From Baylisascaris procyonis (Eukaryota; Nematoda; Chromadorea; Rhabditida; Ascarididae), in contig JAZARR010000152.1 in NCBI GenBank assembly GCA_037389465.1, forward strand, positions 248,001-312,000: a DNA stretch of 64,000 bases. The letters are read 5' to 3'. Every line of letters starts with the position of its first letter. Positions within the stretch are counted from its first letter, which is position 1. The notes beneath the pieces are model-generated. The model saw nothing but the letters and a program-made list of their open reading frames with translations, made no database searches and had not been told where the DNA came from. Below, one piece after another: positions 35,107-64,000 of the stretch. A program made the position numbers and the translations under genes.

Positions 35107-36766
35107 CTTATATGCCCGAGTCTGCCCGATGGTGACCTGCTGCATACAATTAATGCTTCAATCATGAAAGCCTCACATCAATGCTTCCAGAAAACGAGAT
35201 ACAAAAAAAGGAGAGGGTGTCCGACCGAAGCACTAACAAAGGAAAATGGTCTCGACCAGGCAAGTAAAAACGCGATCCAATCAACAAGGAAATAAAGGTC
35301 GAACGATTCGATGCCGCTCGCTCAGCTGGGGATTGTACAAACAAGTGAATCCATCCTCCAAGCGCGGGATCAATCCATACTTTCTTAAGCACTGCTGAGA
35401 GCATACGAGTGACTTCGGCCATTCCAACCGTAGATTCAAATAAGAAAGCAATTTTAAAATAATCTACGACGGAAATGGAAAAAGAATAATGAAATGACTA
35501 ATAACCACCTGCGTTACTTAGAGGAAGGGGGAATCCGAGTGCTACATCCAGCCCTCCATGTTATATAAATGTCCACTATGAGCATAAGGAAGAAAATTTC
35601 TATTAGATTCGTACAAAAAACCTGAAAATTTTTCGTCAAGAGAGTAAGAAACTTCCCTTTTATATGATAGCTTTATTAAGGGTAACTTTTTGCTTTTTTT
35701 CAGCTGAATATTCTGCTTTTCCCTCAAAAATATAAATTCATTTCACCAAAATTTATCCTCATTAAACCTTCAATACGAATATTCCTCCCTCCCCCCCCCG
35801 AATCTCTCGGTTCGTTTCTATTGATGCTATATATAAAATGAAGCTTTTTCGCCTAGAACCAGCTTCACCAACACTATATATTAAACGAAATATTCAACGA
35901 GCAGATGCTAACAAATAGAACATCAGCCATTCGCTATGAAGCACAGATGATCTTTCGTATATAAAACGGTGTTAGTCTAACAGTTCGTAAGCATAGCTGA
36001 CAAAATTCCAGCCGGGATTAATCAGATCCGCTCTCGGGTGCGTAAAGTAAGTTATCCGATATCCATACCACATTTTCAGCAAGAAAAATTTCCTATATCC
36101 CAGTAACATAATTAAAATAAATGAAAGATGTTTAAAGAAATCTCAAAGTGAAACGTACATCAATACTAAATACACGTTCAAACAACATAACAATGAGCAA
36201 TATCCATCAGTGCAGATTCGCTGCAAAAACATACGATGCTAAGAATGCACACGTGCATTTAAAAAAACTCCATTTGCTTCAGGAGGCAGTGGTTCATAAA
36301 GAGGGGCATCAAGGGCATCAACCTACAGCTAAATATACTGCTAAGATCAGATCGCCATGACTAACAACAACCCTTCCCCCTTTGGGTGGCATTAATTTTT
36401 AAAAGAAACGTTCTAAAATGAAACGTGCGTCAGTGACAACAAATAGACGCCTTTGCAACGAAACTACAAAACGATGCAGCAAACAGAGTTGATTATATTC
36501 ACATTATAAGGCATAATAATATCATTACAACACTGCAATGGATAAGAAATTTTAATATTAAATTTTGACGAAGGAATCCCACATCCTTTTCATGTTCAAT
36601 GATGTTTTCAAAGAGAGGATGAAAAAGGAGCCGGAAGGATGGAAAAACTAAGGAACGATTCAATATCGTTGAAGGAATTTCACATTTTAGAAGTGACAAA
36701 TCCCTGGTGAACTATGCAGCATCTACGCCAACACATGAACACATGCGGGTGGGGGTGAGGGTAACA
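35107..36766. other. GCSH upstream region
   Basis: Expected to hold the GCSH promoter; minus-strand CATATAAG lies directly before the ATG. No other gene recognised. A short C run lies near 35791-35799. Confidence 0.4.
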
Positions 36767-36917
36767 TTAGCCACAAGCGCAGGCGCAAGAGAGAGACGGA
36801 GAGAGACCGCGCGCGTCTTCAGCGAGCGACGCGGCACTGGTCACTCTGAAATAAATCGTCGCAATAAATGTGAAAATATACAGTAAGGAAATGAGATTCG
36901 AACAACGGATTTCGACA

Positions 36918-38448
36918 CATTCGAAAGAGCATTAAAGGCTCTATCAGAATCAAAAATAATCTCGGACAAAAACAAGAACTTTTCTATTAGATCGATCATT
37001 TATATGACGTGCAATTGAGAAAAATTGCATGGTCATCGATAAATGAGGGCCTATAACTGTATAAAGGAACAAGATTTGGGAAGAGTGACTAGGTACATTC
37101 GAAAGAGCATTAAAAGCTCTATCAGAATCAAAAATAATCTCGGACAAAAACAAGAACTTTTCTATTAGATCGATCATTTATATGACGTGCAATTGAGAAA
37201 AATTGCATGGTCATCGATAAATGAGGGCCTATAACTGTATAAAGGAACAAGATTTGGGAAGAGTGACTAGGTACATTCGAAAGAGCATTAAAAGCTCTAT
37301 CAGAATCAAAAATAATCTCGGACAAAAACAAGAACTTTTCTATTAGATCGATCATTTATATGACGTGCAATTGAGAAAAATTGCATGGTCATCGATAAAT
37401 GAGGGCCTATAACTGTATAAAGGAACAAGATTTGGGAAGAGTGACTAGGTACATTCGAAAGAGCATTAAAAGCTCTATCAGAATCAAAAATAATCTCGGA
37501 CAAAAACAAGAACTTTTCTATTAGATCGATCATTTATATGACGTGCAATTGAGAAAAATTGCATAGTCATCGATAAATGAGGGCCTATAACTGTATAAAG
37601 GAACAAGATTTGGGAAGAGTGACTAGGTACATTCGAAAGAGCATTAAAAGCTCTATCAGAATCAAAAATAATCTCGGACAAAAACAAGAACTTTTCTATT
37701 AGATCGATCATTTATATGACGTGCAATTGAGAAAAATTGCATGGTCATCGATAAATGAGGGCCTATAACTGTATAAAGGAACAAGATTTGGGAAGAGTGA
37801 CTAGGTACATTCGAAAGAGCATTAAAAGCTCTATCAGAATCAAAAATAATCTCGGACAAAAACAAGAACTTTTCTATTAGATCGATCATATATATGACGT
37901 GCAATTGAGAAAAATTGCATGGTCATCGATAAATGAGGGCCTATAACTGTATAAAGGAACAAGATTTGGGAAGAGTGACTAGGTACATTCGAAAGAGCAT
38001 TAAAAGCTCTATCAGAATCAAAAATAATCTCGGACAAAAACAAGAACTTTTCTATTAGATCGATCATTTATATGACGTGCAATTGAGAAAAATTGCATGG
38101 TCATCGATAAATGAGGGCCTATAACTGTATAAAGGAACAAGATTTGGGAAGAGTGACTAGGTACATTCGAAAGAGCATTAAAAGCTCTATCAGAATCAAA
38201 AATAATCTCGGACAAAAACAAGAACTTTTCTATTAGATCGAATTTTTATATGACGTGCAATTGAGAAAAATTGCATGGTCATCGATAAATGAGGGCCTAT
38301 AACTGTATAAAGGAACAAGATTTGGGAAGAGTGACTAGGTACATTCGAAAGAGCATTAAAAGCTCTATCAGAATCAAAAATAATCTCGGACAAAAACAAG
38401 AACTTTTCTATTAGATCGAATTTTTATATGACGTGCAATTGAGAAAAA
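36918..38448. repeat. 178-bp tandem array, left arm, 8 full copies plus a partial
   Basis: The word CATTCGAAAGAGCATTAAA recurs at 36918, 37096, 37274, 37452, 37630, 37808, 37986, 38164 and 38342. Copies are almost identical. The outermost copy has GGCTC where the others have AGCTC. The junctions at the inner end of the array (38235 and 38413) have CGAATTTTTAT in place of CGATCATTTAT. Confidence 0.95.
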
Positions 38449-38617
38449 ATAGACGTGCTGACATGTAGAGGCGATGGAAGAAAGAAATCGCTCGTTGAAC
38501 TATGGAAATCCTATTACTGGTTCGAAGTGGCAGCCGCTGTCGTTTCTTGGCAGAATCGTCGGTCTCTGTCGTTGAGGCGAAGGCAACATCTGGAATGTTA
38601 AATATAATGATGATCAC
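38411..38617 (-). other. Second open frame in FB left arm (mirrored at 39652-39861, +)
   Basis: About 68 codons containing ASTTETDDSAKKRQRLPLRT. On this strand CATTCCAG precedes the frame like a splice acceptor. It runs into the 178-bp array. No family recognised. Confidence 0.2.
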
Positions 38618-38675
38618 GACGAAAGCATACTACATAAGTAATGGAAGTTTTGTATAGCTTGAATTAATAACATTA

Positions 38676-38993
<318 letters not shown>

Positions 38994-39077
38994 GAATCAT
39001 ATTTCCCTCACCCCAGCCTGTTATGCGCAAGAAAAACAGTTAGACTACGAACTGCTGAGTGCACGCGTCCACAACTA

Positions 39078-39173
39078 ATATATAAATAAATAAATAAATG
39101 AATAAATAAATAAATAAATAAATAAGTAAATAAATAAATAAATATATATATATATGTATTTATTTATTTATTT
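39078..39173. repeat. TAAA/TTTA repeats at FB palindrome centre
   Basis: TAAA units run to about 39140, then TATATATA, then TTTA units. This is the axis of the palindrome and a natural hairpin loop. Confidence 0.9.
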
Positions 39174-39278
39174 ATATATTAGTTGTGGACGCGTGCACTC
39201 AGCAGTTCGTAGTCTAACTGTTTTTCTTGCGCATAACAGGCTGGGGTGAGGGAAATAAAATTTGATTCGCGTTATGTC

Positions 39279-39378
<100 letters not shown>

Positions 39379-39819
39379 TGCTTCGCTTCGACTTGAACAT
39401 CTACGTGTACACTGGGATGAATGGAATCTGGCAAGGATACTTCGAAGAAATAGCTACATCCGGCTCGGCAGGCTATATTTCCTACATTATCGTCAAACAT
39501 AGACTGCACATCTCTGATTTTTTCCACGATAAGCTATCAGTTGAAATAGCACCAAACTCACCGAAATTTAAGAAAGAGAAAAAATTATATCTTTAATGTT
39601 ATTAATTCAAGCTATACAAAACTTCCATTACTTATGTAGTATGCTTTCGTCGTGATCATCATTATATTTAACATTCCAGATGTTGCCTTCGCCTCAACGA
39701 CAGAGACCGACGATTCTGCCAAGAAACGACAGCGGCTGCCACTTCGAACCAGTAATAGGATTTCCATAGTTCAACGAGCGATTTCTTTCTTCCATCGCCT
39801 CTACATGTCAGCACGTCTA

Positions 39820-40467
39820 TTTTTTCTCAATTGCACGTCATATAAAAATTCGATCTATTAGAAAAGTTCTTGTTTTTGTCCGAGATTATTTTTGATTCTG
39901 ATAGAACTTTTAATGCTCTTTCGAATGTACCTAGTCACTCTTCCCAAATCTTGTTCCTTTATACAGTTATAGGCCCTCATTTATCGATGACTATGCAATT
40001 TTTCTCAATTGCACGTCATATAAATGATCGATCTAATAGAAAAGTTCTTGTTTTTGTCCGAGATTATTTTTGATTCTGATAGAGCTTTTAATGCTCTTTC
40101 GAATGTACCTAGTCACTCTTCCCAAATCTTGTTCCTTTATACAGTTATAGGCCCTCATTTATCGATGACTATGCAATTTTTCTCAATTGCACGTCATATA
40201 AATGATCGATCTAATAGAAAAGTTCTTGTTTTTGTCCGAGATTATTTTTGATTCTGATAGAGCTTTTAATGCTCTTTCGAATGTACCTAGTCACTCTTCC
40301 CAAATCTTGTTCCTTTATACAGTTATAGGCCCTCATTTATCGATGACTATGCAATTTTTCTCAATTGCACGTCATATAAATGATCGATCTAATAGAAAAG
40401 TTCTTGTTTTTGTCCGAGATTATTTTTGATTCTGATAGAGCCTTTAATGCTCTTTCGAATGTGTCGA
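39820..40467. repeat. 178-bp tandem array, right arm, 3 full copies plus a partial
   Basis: Reverse complement of the left array with five fewer units (about 890 bp), which accounts for the arm length difference. All three full copies carry GACTATGCAA, complement of the GCATAGTC variant found only in the fourth left copy. Confidence 0.95.
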
Positions 40468-40628
40468 AATCCGTTGTTCGAATCTCATTTCCTTACTGTA
40501 TATTTTCACATTTATTGCGACGATTTATTTCAGAGTGACCAGTGCCGCGTCGCTCGCTGAAGACGCGCGCGGTCTCTCTCCGTCTCGCTGAGGACGCGCG
40601 CGGTCTCTCTCCGTCTCTTTTTGGCTAA

Positions 40629-43600
40629 GTGCGCCGACCCCCGGGTGGGTGGTATAAGATGAAAATGGCGAAATCAATGCGCACACAAACAAAGAACTAT
40701 GACTGCTTTCGTATTCTGCCCAAGGGATCGAATCGCTTCTATTTTCGGACTCGTAGCCTACCACCCCTCTTCACCTTCTGAAAGTGGAAATATACGACAC
40801 AACGCAAGCACCGCTAACGCGTCACATTTAACAATCAAGTGGAACGGTTTTTTTTGTCCCAACCGCATTCTTCGGTGATCCATCTAGAAATAATGAACAC
40901 ACCTCAAGATCAAGCCAGAGCATCAATCTGTGAGCGATCCTCTCAATAAATTATTTACCGAACGCCGGATAATATTTGCATTATTTTTTTAAATCTACCC
41001 AGAAATCATAAAGTTTAATTTCTTCACGCTTAATTTTCCCTTATTCACATATTTCCCAATGGCGTTCGCATCTAGCTATCTGCTACATTCTATACCAAAG
41101 TTCACCAATATAATCTACGTCCAAAGAAGACTTCAAAATTTAATTTCGTTCCTACTTTTACTTTTTTGAAGAATTGAAAACCAGGTCAAAATGATGCGAG
41201 GCTGCAAGTGAAACTTCGCTTTAGTGACCGCTCAGGTTGTCAGAAATTAAATTCCTCCCTAGAAAACTAGAAACTCAACTCGGGAAAAAAATCCATCGAA
41301 TACTTTGCCTAGTGTTCTCGAATAATAAATGAAGATTACAATTACCAATTGGCATAGTTCAACGGCTAAAGCAGGAGCACATCGCAGCAACATGCTATGA
41401 GCGTTTCATCACTTATTTGCGAAAATACACAAAAGGCAATAAAGCATCATAAAGTGAACATCGATGAATCGATGAAACCAAAAGTGGTTGAATGCGGTCA
41501 TGTTATCAAATTTACGTGCCACACATCTTTGCTTCTATGATGTTCGATCGCCGATAGTACAAGAAGCGCTATTAAATGAACACAAATTGTGCAAATTATG
41601 AACTTTACAAGCGATCAAAATTCATCAGCACAACTGCAACAAATGTGCGTCGATCGTGCAATACCGAATTTTCATTTTAAGCTGATTGTTGCTATGGCTT
41701 GGCTGCGACCAGCTTTTACCCACACTTGGCTAGGTGTGAGTAAAAGCTGGTCGATGCTCATCTAAACTCAGCAGTACTAAGATGAGTTTTGCTAACGAAT
41801 ATATGTGCCTATCTATAAATGAAAGAAATGGCCGAACGAAAACACTACCCGACAGAAGCGCCGACTTCTCCGCCATTCTGCAGAATGATGTTAAAAGAGG
41901 TACATTAGTTACATGATCTCTGTTAAATAAATAGTTAAAAAATAATTTCTAAATCCAATATCACTTTAAAAACAAATTATGCAAAAATTCGCAACAACAA
42001 TTTCATTACCGTTCAAAAATACATTCATCTAAACATACTACATGATATTTTCATAACTCTTTTTTTTCGTAAAATATTTATGCAAAAGTATATATTATAA
42101 AGATAGGGGGAACCATTTCAGCCGCAGGATACTTCCGCCATGGATTCAATTATTTAAAGGCTCCCATCATTCCCCCCCCCCAATTTAAACGCCGCAATGT
42201 TGCGCTATTCAACAACAAACAAAGTAAATAACTCCCCAAAGCAGGATTTATCGATCCACGAAAAGTATATCGTAAATGGCAGGCTTATAAAACATTCATC
42301 AACGAATACCTTGCAAAAAAATTAACGGGTAACATGTCGCAAATAACTAACACGTACTCAACTTAAAACTTCAATATGCAGACATTCCAACCAACCATCT
42401 GTCACTATATGAAACAAAGAAAATGTAAATTATGCACTATTGCATCGGATTCCGTATCGATCATAAAACGAATGTCGAAAAGAGTTTAACGTCGAAATAT
42501 CAATTCAAAAAATAAACTAAAAACTCCGAGAAACAAAAAGTTTGCATAGAATCGTCCACCACAAACATCTTTGTTAATGAAGAAGACGATCAAGAATATA
42601 CGGTAGTGATTGCAATGGAGAAACGCGCAACAGTGATACGCAACGCATGCGATACGCGACGCATCCCAAAAATGAACGAAATAAAGAAGAGAGCACGATC
42701 TACACTTAACTGGTTTTATGTTTTTCAAATGATAAGAGAAACCATAAACCATATCAGCAATGTCCTTTAATCATTAAATTCTCGTTGTTTATCGCTTAGA
42801 TGAAAATCGATCAGCTTAAAAAAAATATTATGCAAAAAAAAACAAAAAACAATGCAATAATTATCTGCTGCATTATGTTAATTAATATAGCGTTTTAATG
42901 CAGAGAATATGCGCATTTTACACGCATAAGTACTTGTTGTTGATCATCGGAAACATCGCTATTAAGTGTGTCTCTTGTTTTTCTTGAACAAAGTTCTGTT
43001 GTTGTTCAACTAGGAGGTCCACTTCGAGAGTGGAGAATGCTATCACCTGATATCACCCTCCCTACCCCTCTACTTCTGCCTTGAATTCGCGGCTTGCAAT
43101 TTTTGCCAAAAACTTTGGCTAAAAATTACAACTTGGAAAAGCATTAAAAATTCAACATAGCCGAAAAAAAAACGACAAAAATATCAACATAGCCTTAAAA
43201 AATCGAGAAATGCGAACATAACCTACACATCATTTATTAAGAGATTCAAAACTGGCATTCAGGAAATTTTATTTCTATAAAACACTCCTAGTTGGCAGTA
43301 AAGTACGCGATGGGTGAAGAACTTCATTGAGTAAACAATTCTCTACGTGCATACACTATTCACCTGAACTTGCCATAGTACTAATAATGACCATAAGAAA
43401 TTAGCTACAAACCGATAATAAACTGAGGTAAATATTTTAGAAAACAAAGGTAGGATAACATTGGAATTGTTAAGATAAAAAACTATTTTGGAAATATTAA
43501 CAATAAACTAGTATAAATGGACCACTAATGAATAGCACATTAATTCAATATGAATAAACGAAAATTGTTGTAATAAAGCACCGAACAGTTGCCCAACTCG

Positions 43601-46600
43601 ACCAGCACGTATGCATCGACAATGTAACAGTGATCGAGAGATGAGCTCGAAAACATTTAAATGCCTCTAGGTTATTGTTGCGCAAGGCTATGAGAACAAC
43701 ATCAACTCGACAAAGAATTATCCCTCAACTATACAGCAGTGTTAGTGATATTATGCAAATAATGCGGTGCAAATTAGCATATGCAACCTTCATGTTCCTT
43801 CCATTATTTCCACTATTCACCTATATAATTACGAATGCGCAATCATAAAATTTGAGAAAAAAAAATGCAACATGCTGAAATAAATTATTTCTGCCAATTA
43901 ATCGAATATGCGAGAAAATTCACACCTCAAAGCAACGATGCGAATGATGCATTCGTTAAATTTTTTTTTTTTAATTTATTAAAAGGGAATTTTCCAGAAT
44001 TTTTTGTTATCCTACGCCATAGATTGATCCGCCTTACGACTGCACCGCGCGATAGGTGGGAAACGGACAACATTTTGACGCTAGAGCTTTCATAATGCTT
44101 TCATTTCATCTTGCACCACTTCTCCTGGAAATTTCTGATGCTCTCTTTAATCAAGCTTCCATTAAAATATTCAAAATCTCTGGATTTTGGAGATCTTTAG
44201 GGAACTTCCGAGATCCGTCAAACAAATTTCTACGCTTGATGTTCTGGATAAAAGATAGAGTTTATGACGAGAGATGCATTAACGGTGCTTTTTCGACGGG
44301 AACGCCGGAGCTTATATTCCAAAAAAAAAGCTTATCGTCGCTTGAAGCATCGTCATGCAAATTTCAGATATGAAGATAAAATCGATTCACGTTTACTCCA
44401 CTCAATAACAATGCGGGAATTACAATAAACAACGCCATCCAAAGCAATACCACTTCTTCGTTGCACGTGCGACGCCCGTCTATTTGACCTGCACTGATCA
44501 TTGCGCACGAGATGACGTGTGAAATGATGCTCAGCCGTATGCAACATGTTCGTGTTGATGCGTCTTCGTTGCGTTATATCGTCCAAGCGTCAAGCCTCAA
44601 AGCCTAAACGTATGCACATATGTGTACGCAAAGGCCAATTCGAAACGAAATATTCCCTTACTTATTGACTTTATAATAAAACTGCGGCCACAAGCAGTTA
44701 GTGATATTCGATCCCCGATAACGCTAACAACTTCGTTGACCAAATTTCTTCATCATTTTTCTTGAAATTATTTGTTGCCGTTAGCATTGATCGCTATCAC
44801 GACAACGCTTCCAAAGATACTAAACGGAAAGGAACACCCGGTCTTTTTCCCCAACAGTATTGGGCAAATTCGCAACAATCTGCAAGCGCTTGCGAACGGG
44901 GTTATTTCATGGCTTTGCAACATGTTCCATTGACCATTCCTCGGACCCCTCTCCCCCTTCCCCCATACACACCACTGATCATTTCAAACTGAGATGAAGC
45001 CTCTTGCGCTACAACAAATCAAACTTTTCAAAATGCAATCCACAGTAATAGAAATAAAGCCTTTCGAATTCCCTGCAAAGTTGGCGTTTTTCCTTAGCTG
45101 CACTTTGTTCGGACTTTCAATCCCGTTCGCCTCTACCACCTAGAACCCTTCACTTGCTGAATAACAAAAAGGTGCCTTGGTTTTCCAAATTACTTCTATG
45201 CGTGACAAACTCACTCGCAAGATACTGGTACGAAATGAAAAAAATGTTACCTCCCATATTAATGAAAAATTGTTACCATGGTAGTGTAACGTTTGCGCCA
45301 AATGACATTTAGTCCGCAACATCACCAATATCTCAACGACGTTAACATGCGAAAAGTTTGAACGAAAATGTGCGCTGAAAATTGGACAGAAAAGAATACA
45401 TTAATTAGATTGATGCAAAACTGGTAAAAAGGAGGGACAGGTGGGGGGTAGGGGAAATGAGGTGTGTCGAATGCGAAGTTGGAATTTGCTCCATCTAACG
45501 CATATCAAAATGAAATATAGTACAACATATGCAAACAAAATTCACCATAATAAAACATTTGTTTTCCATGGCAGCTAGTCAAGTCGATGAAGTTCCACCC
45601 TGATCCAAGCGAAAAATAAACTAGCATAAAACAGCCACAATGATTCTTGCAAAATTTGATTCACAACCTTCCAGATTAATTCTGCAAAAAAAAGAAGAAA
45701 TCAGTAATAGTGTATTGTTTATAAAATAATAATATATGTGTATAAATGAGGAACTCAAAAATACAGTCCAACATCTAGAATTATGAAGTTGCGTTTACTT
45801 ACGAACCTGATGCAGAAATCCCAGAAAATAGGGAACACACAACCCATCCTCATCCATCATCCATCATCCTCTACCTCTCTCTCCAATTTTGATTCGAAAT
45901 ACGAAAAAAATTTGAATGAAACTCTCCAAGAATTTTCTCATCATCTCCCTTTCAGTCAGCCAAGAATATTAAAATATAAATGATCCGCCCCAATATTCCC
46001 AAATATATCACTGAAATTCTCCTTTAAAATGTCACAACTATACACAGTCTCTAAAAATAAATCCACCAAAAGAACATGATTACGCAACTCTGAGAGATAA
46101 AATGCACAAAAATATTGAGATTACCGCTGAAACGCAGGTCACCTCAAAAGAACTTATAAACAGAAAATATAAACGTTGTAATAAACACGTTGAAAACGAC
46201 AATAAAAGAAAAGAAATATTGTATCAGAAAAAAAAAAAAAAAAACAACAGAAACGGTACATATTCAATGATCCTCGTCTTGAACAAAAAAGTATCGCATT
46301 TGAATACTGAGAACATAATTCGCAATTTGAAAGGTTGACTTCTTGCAAGAGGACCCAATTAAAACCAACATTCAACAATTTGCATTAACATGTGTGACAA
46401 TAAGAGATACATAAGAGCCAAAGAAAATATATAGCGACGGGAAGAAATGAATACTATTGATACTTTTTATAATGCGAATAAGGTGTCCGACGATCAAGCC
46501 AGACAGAAAATATCAGAAGTTATTAAAACATGAATAAGAGTGGAACTAATTCAACATACGATCCGAAAATCGACGTTGAAATCACCGCGCAGAAAATTGA

Positions 46601-46842
46601 GGAAGCTAATGTAAGAAACGACTGAACAAGATTACAGTTAAGAACAGGATGACAGGAAGGAGTGGGGAGGTTTCCGTAAATCACTTTAATAAAAACTTCC
46701 ATTTCCGCTGGTGCAAAGACTGATGCTGCTCTCTCTGTTCTTAACCTTGACAATAATACAAAAGTGGCTATACCAAATGATACAAGGTGAACGTAAAAAT
46801 TCAAGATAAATGAGATATCTGATAAGCGTCGACGATAGCATC
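40629..46842. other. Intergenic region between FB element and SPT16
   Basis: No gene recognised on either strand. The longest frames (for example 44056-44373 plus, 42486-42752 minus) show no family pattern and no splice-joined partners. It holds one good hairpin at 41706-41753, A-rich tracts and short C runs (42172-42181). The SPT16 3' UTR should lie just below 46843. Confidence 0.45.
41706..41753. repeat. Hairpin, 14-bp stem plus inner 5-bp stem
   Basis: CGACCAGCTTTTAC pairs with GTAAAAGCTGGTCG. After one C-A mismatch, CACAC pairs with GTGTG, leaving an eight-base loop. Confidence 0.85.
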
Positions 46843-63616
<16,774 letters not shown>

Positions 63617-64000
63617 CTTCCCTTGCCAAATTGTTTACCGCACGTCCAGTGGGATATACGCCTTTAGAAGACGATAACTGACACGCTGCACGTCACGGTC
63701 ACGTCGAACACTATTTCACGTCACGAAACACCTCAAAAAACACGATTAACCGCGCAACATATATGGAACTTAATTAAAGGTGAACGAGCACATAATCATT
63801 TAAAACTTATAAATTAAGAAGAAGTGCATGAAACATACTTTATATATACGGCTCAGACGTTGATTCACCAAAACCAATGAATAAAAAAAATCGGGCTGCG
63901 TAAGACGACCACAACTACTGGGAGTATTTTTCTATGTCGCTTTTATGTTCGACGTACTGCTATTTCGTATTTAATTTCTAGCACGATGAAAATTTACCGG
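63617..64000 (-). promoter_or_regulatory. SPT16 upstream region
   Basis: Presumed promoter and 5' UTR of SPT16. No TATA box at a credible distance and no second divergent gene. A minus-strand GGCAAG lies six bases before the ATG and could be a weak trans-splice acceptor; this is speculative. Confidence 0.35.

Noticed and set aside
35162..35422. 86-codon minus-strand ORF upstream of GCSH as its first exon
   Set aside because: The exon at 35001-35106 gives a textbook mitochondrial import peptide in the right phase; this ORF does not.
36918..38448. CRISPR-like regular array
   Set aside because: The whole 178-bp unit is repeated without unique spacers, and the host is a eukaryote.

Overview
The window is AT-rich, intron-dense animal nuclear DNA. 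Protein similarity points to Metazoa. Intron style, terse acceptor sites (often only AAG), an RTE-type LINE fragment and a small gene whose ATG sits two bases after an acceptor-like site make a nematode my best guess. No single sequence proves this.

Layout. (1) 8-10,846, + strand: the last 15 exons of the DNA polymerase epsilon catalytic subunit (POLE, C-terminal non-catalytic half with both zinc modules). Its second intron carries a decayed RTE retrotransposon with an intact 13-bp target-site duplication. (2) 10,847-31,200: a gene-poor, structure-rich region. It holds a 45-bp minisatellite, a ~500-bp foldback MITE-like element, and a large inverted repeat (arms 17,459-19,139 and 28,704-31,185). 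The spacer of that repeat contains a 2.3-kb array of nested palindromes built from GGTAGATC/GATCTACC words. A small two-exon minus-strand gene (26,870-30,438, 102 aa, SNARE-like coiled coil) is threaded through the structure, with its first exon inside the right arm. (3) 32,179-35,106, - strand: a complete four-exon gene for the mitochondrial glycine cleavage H protein (162 aa, lipoyl-lysine motif present). (4) 36,767-40,628: a ~3.9-kb near-perfect palindrome whose arms contain tandem 178-bp repeats (about 8.5 copies left, 3.5 right), the plan of Drosophila FB foldback transposons. (5) 40,629-46,842: intergenic, no gene recognised. (6) 46,843-63,616, - strand: a complete 23-exon SPT16 gene (FACT histone chaperone large subunit, 1,017 aa).

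POLE and SPT16 both act at replicating chromatin, but they lie far apart on opposite strands with unrelated sequence between them, so I read their proximity as coincidence. The genes themselves are ordinary housekeeping genes. The unusual content is the three inverted-repeat systems lying between and around them, all able to form long hairpin DNA or dsRNA. Exon limits were set by translating each piece, comparing it with the known animal protein, and requiring GT/AG borders with matching phase across every intron.
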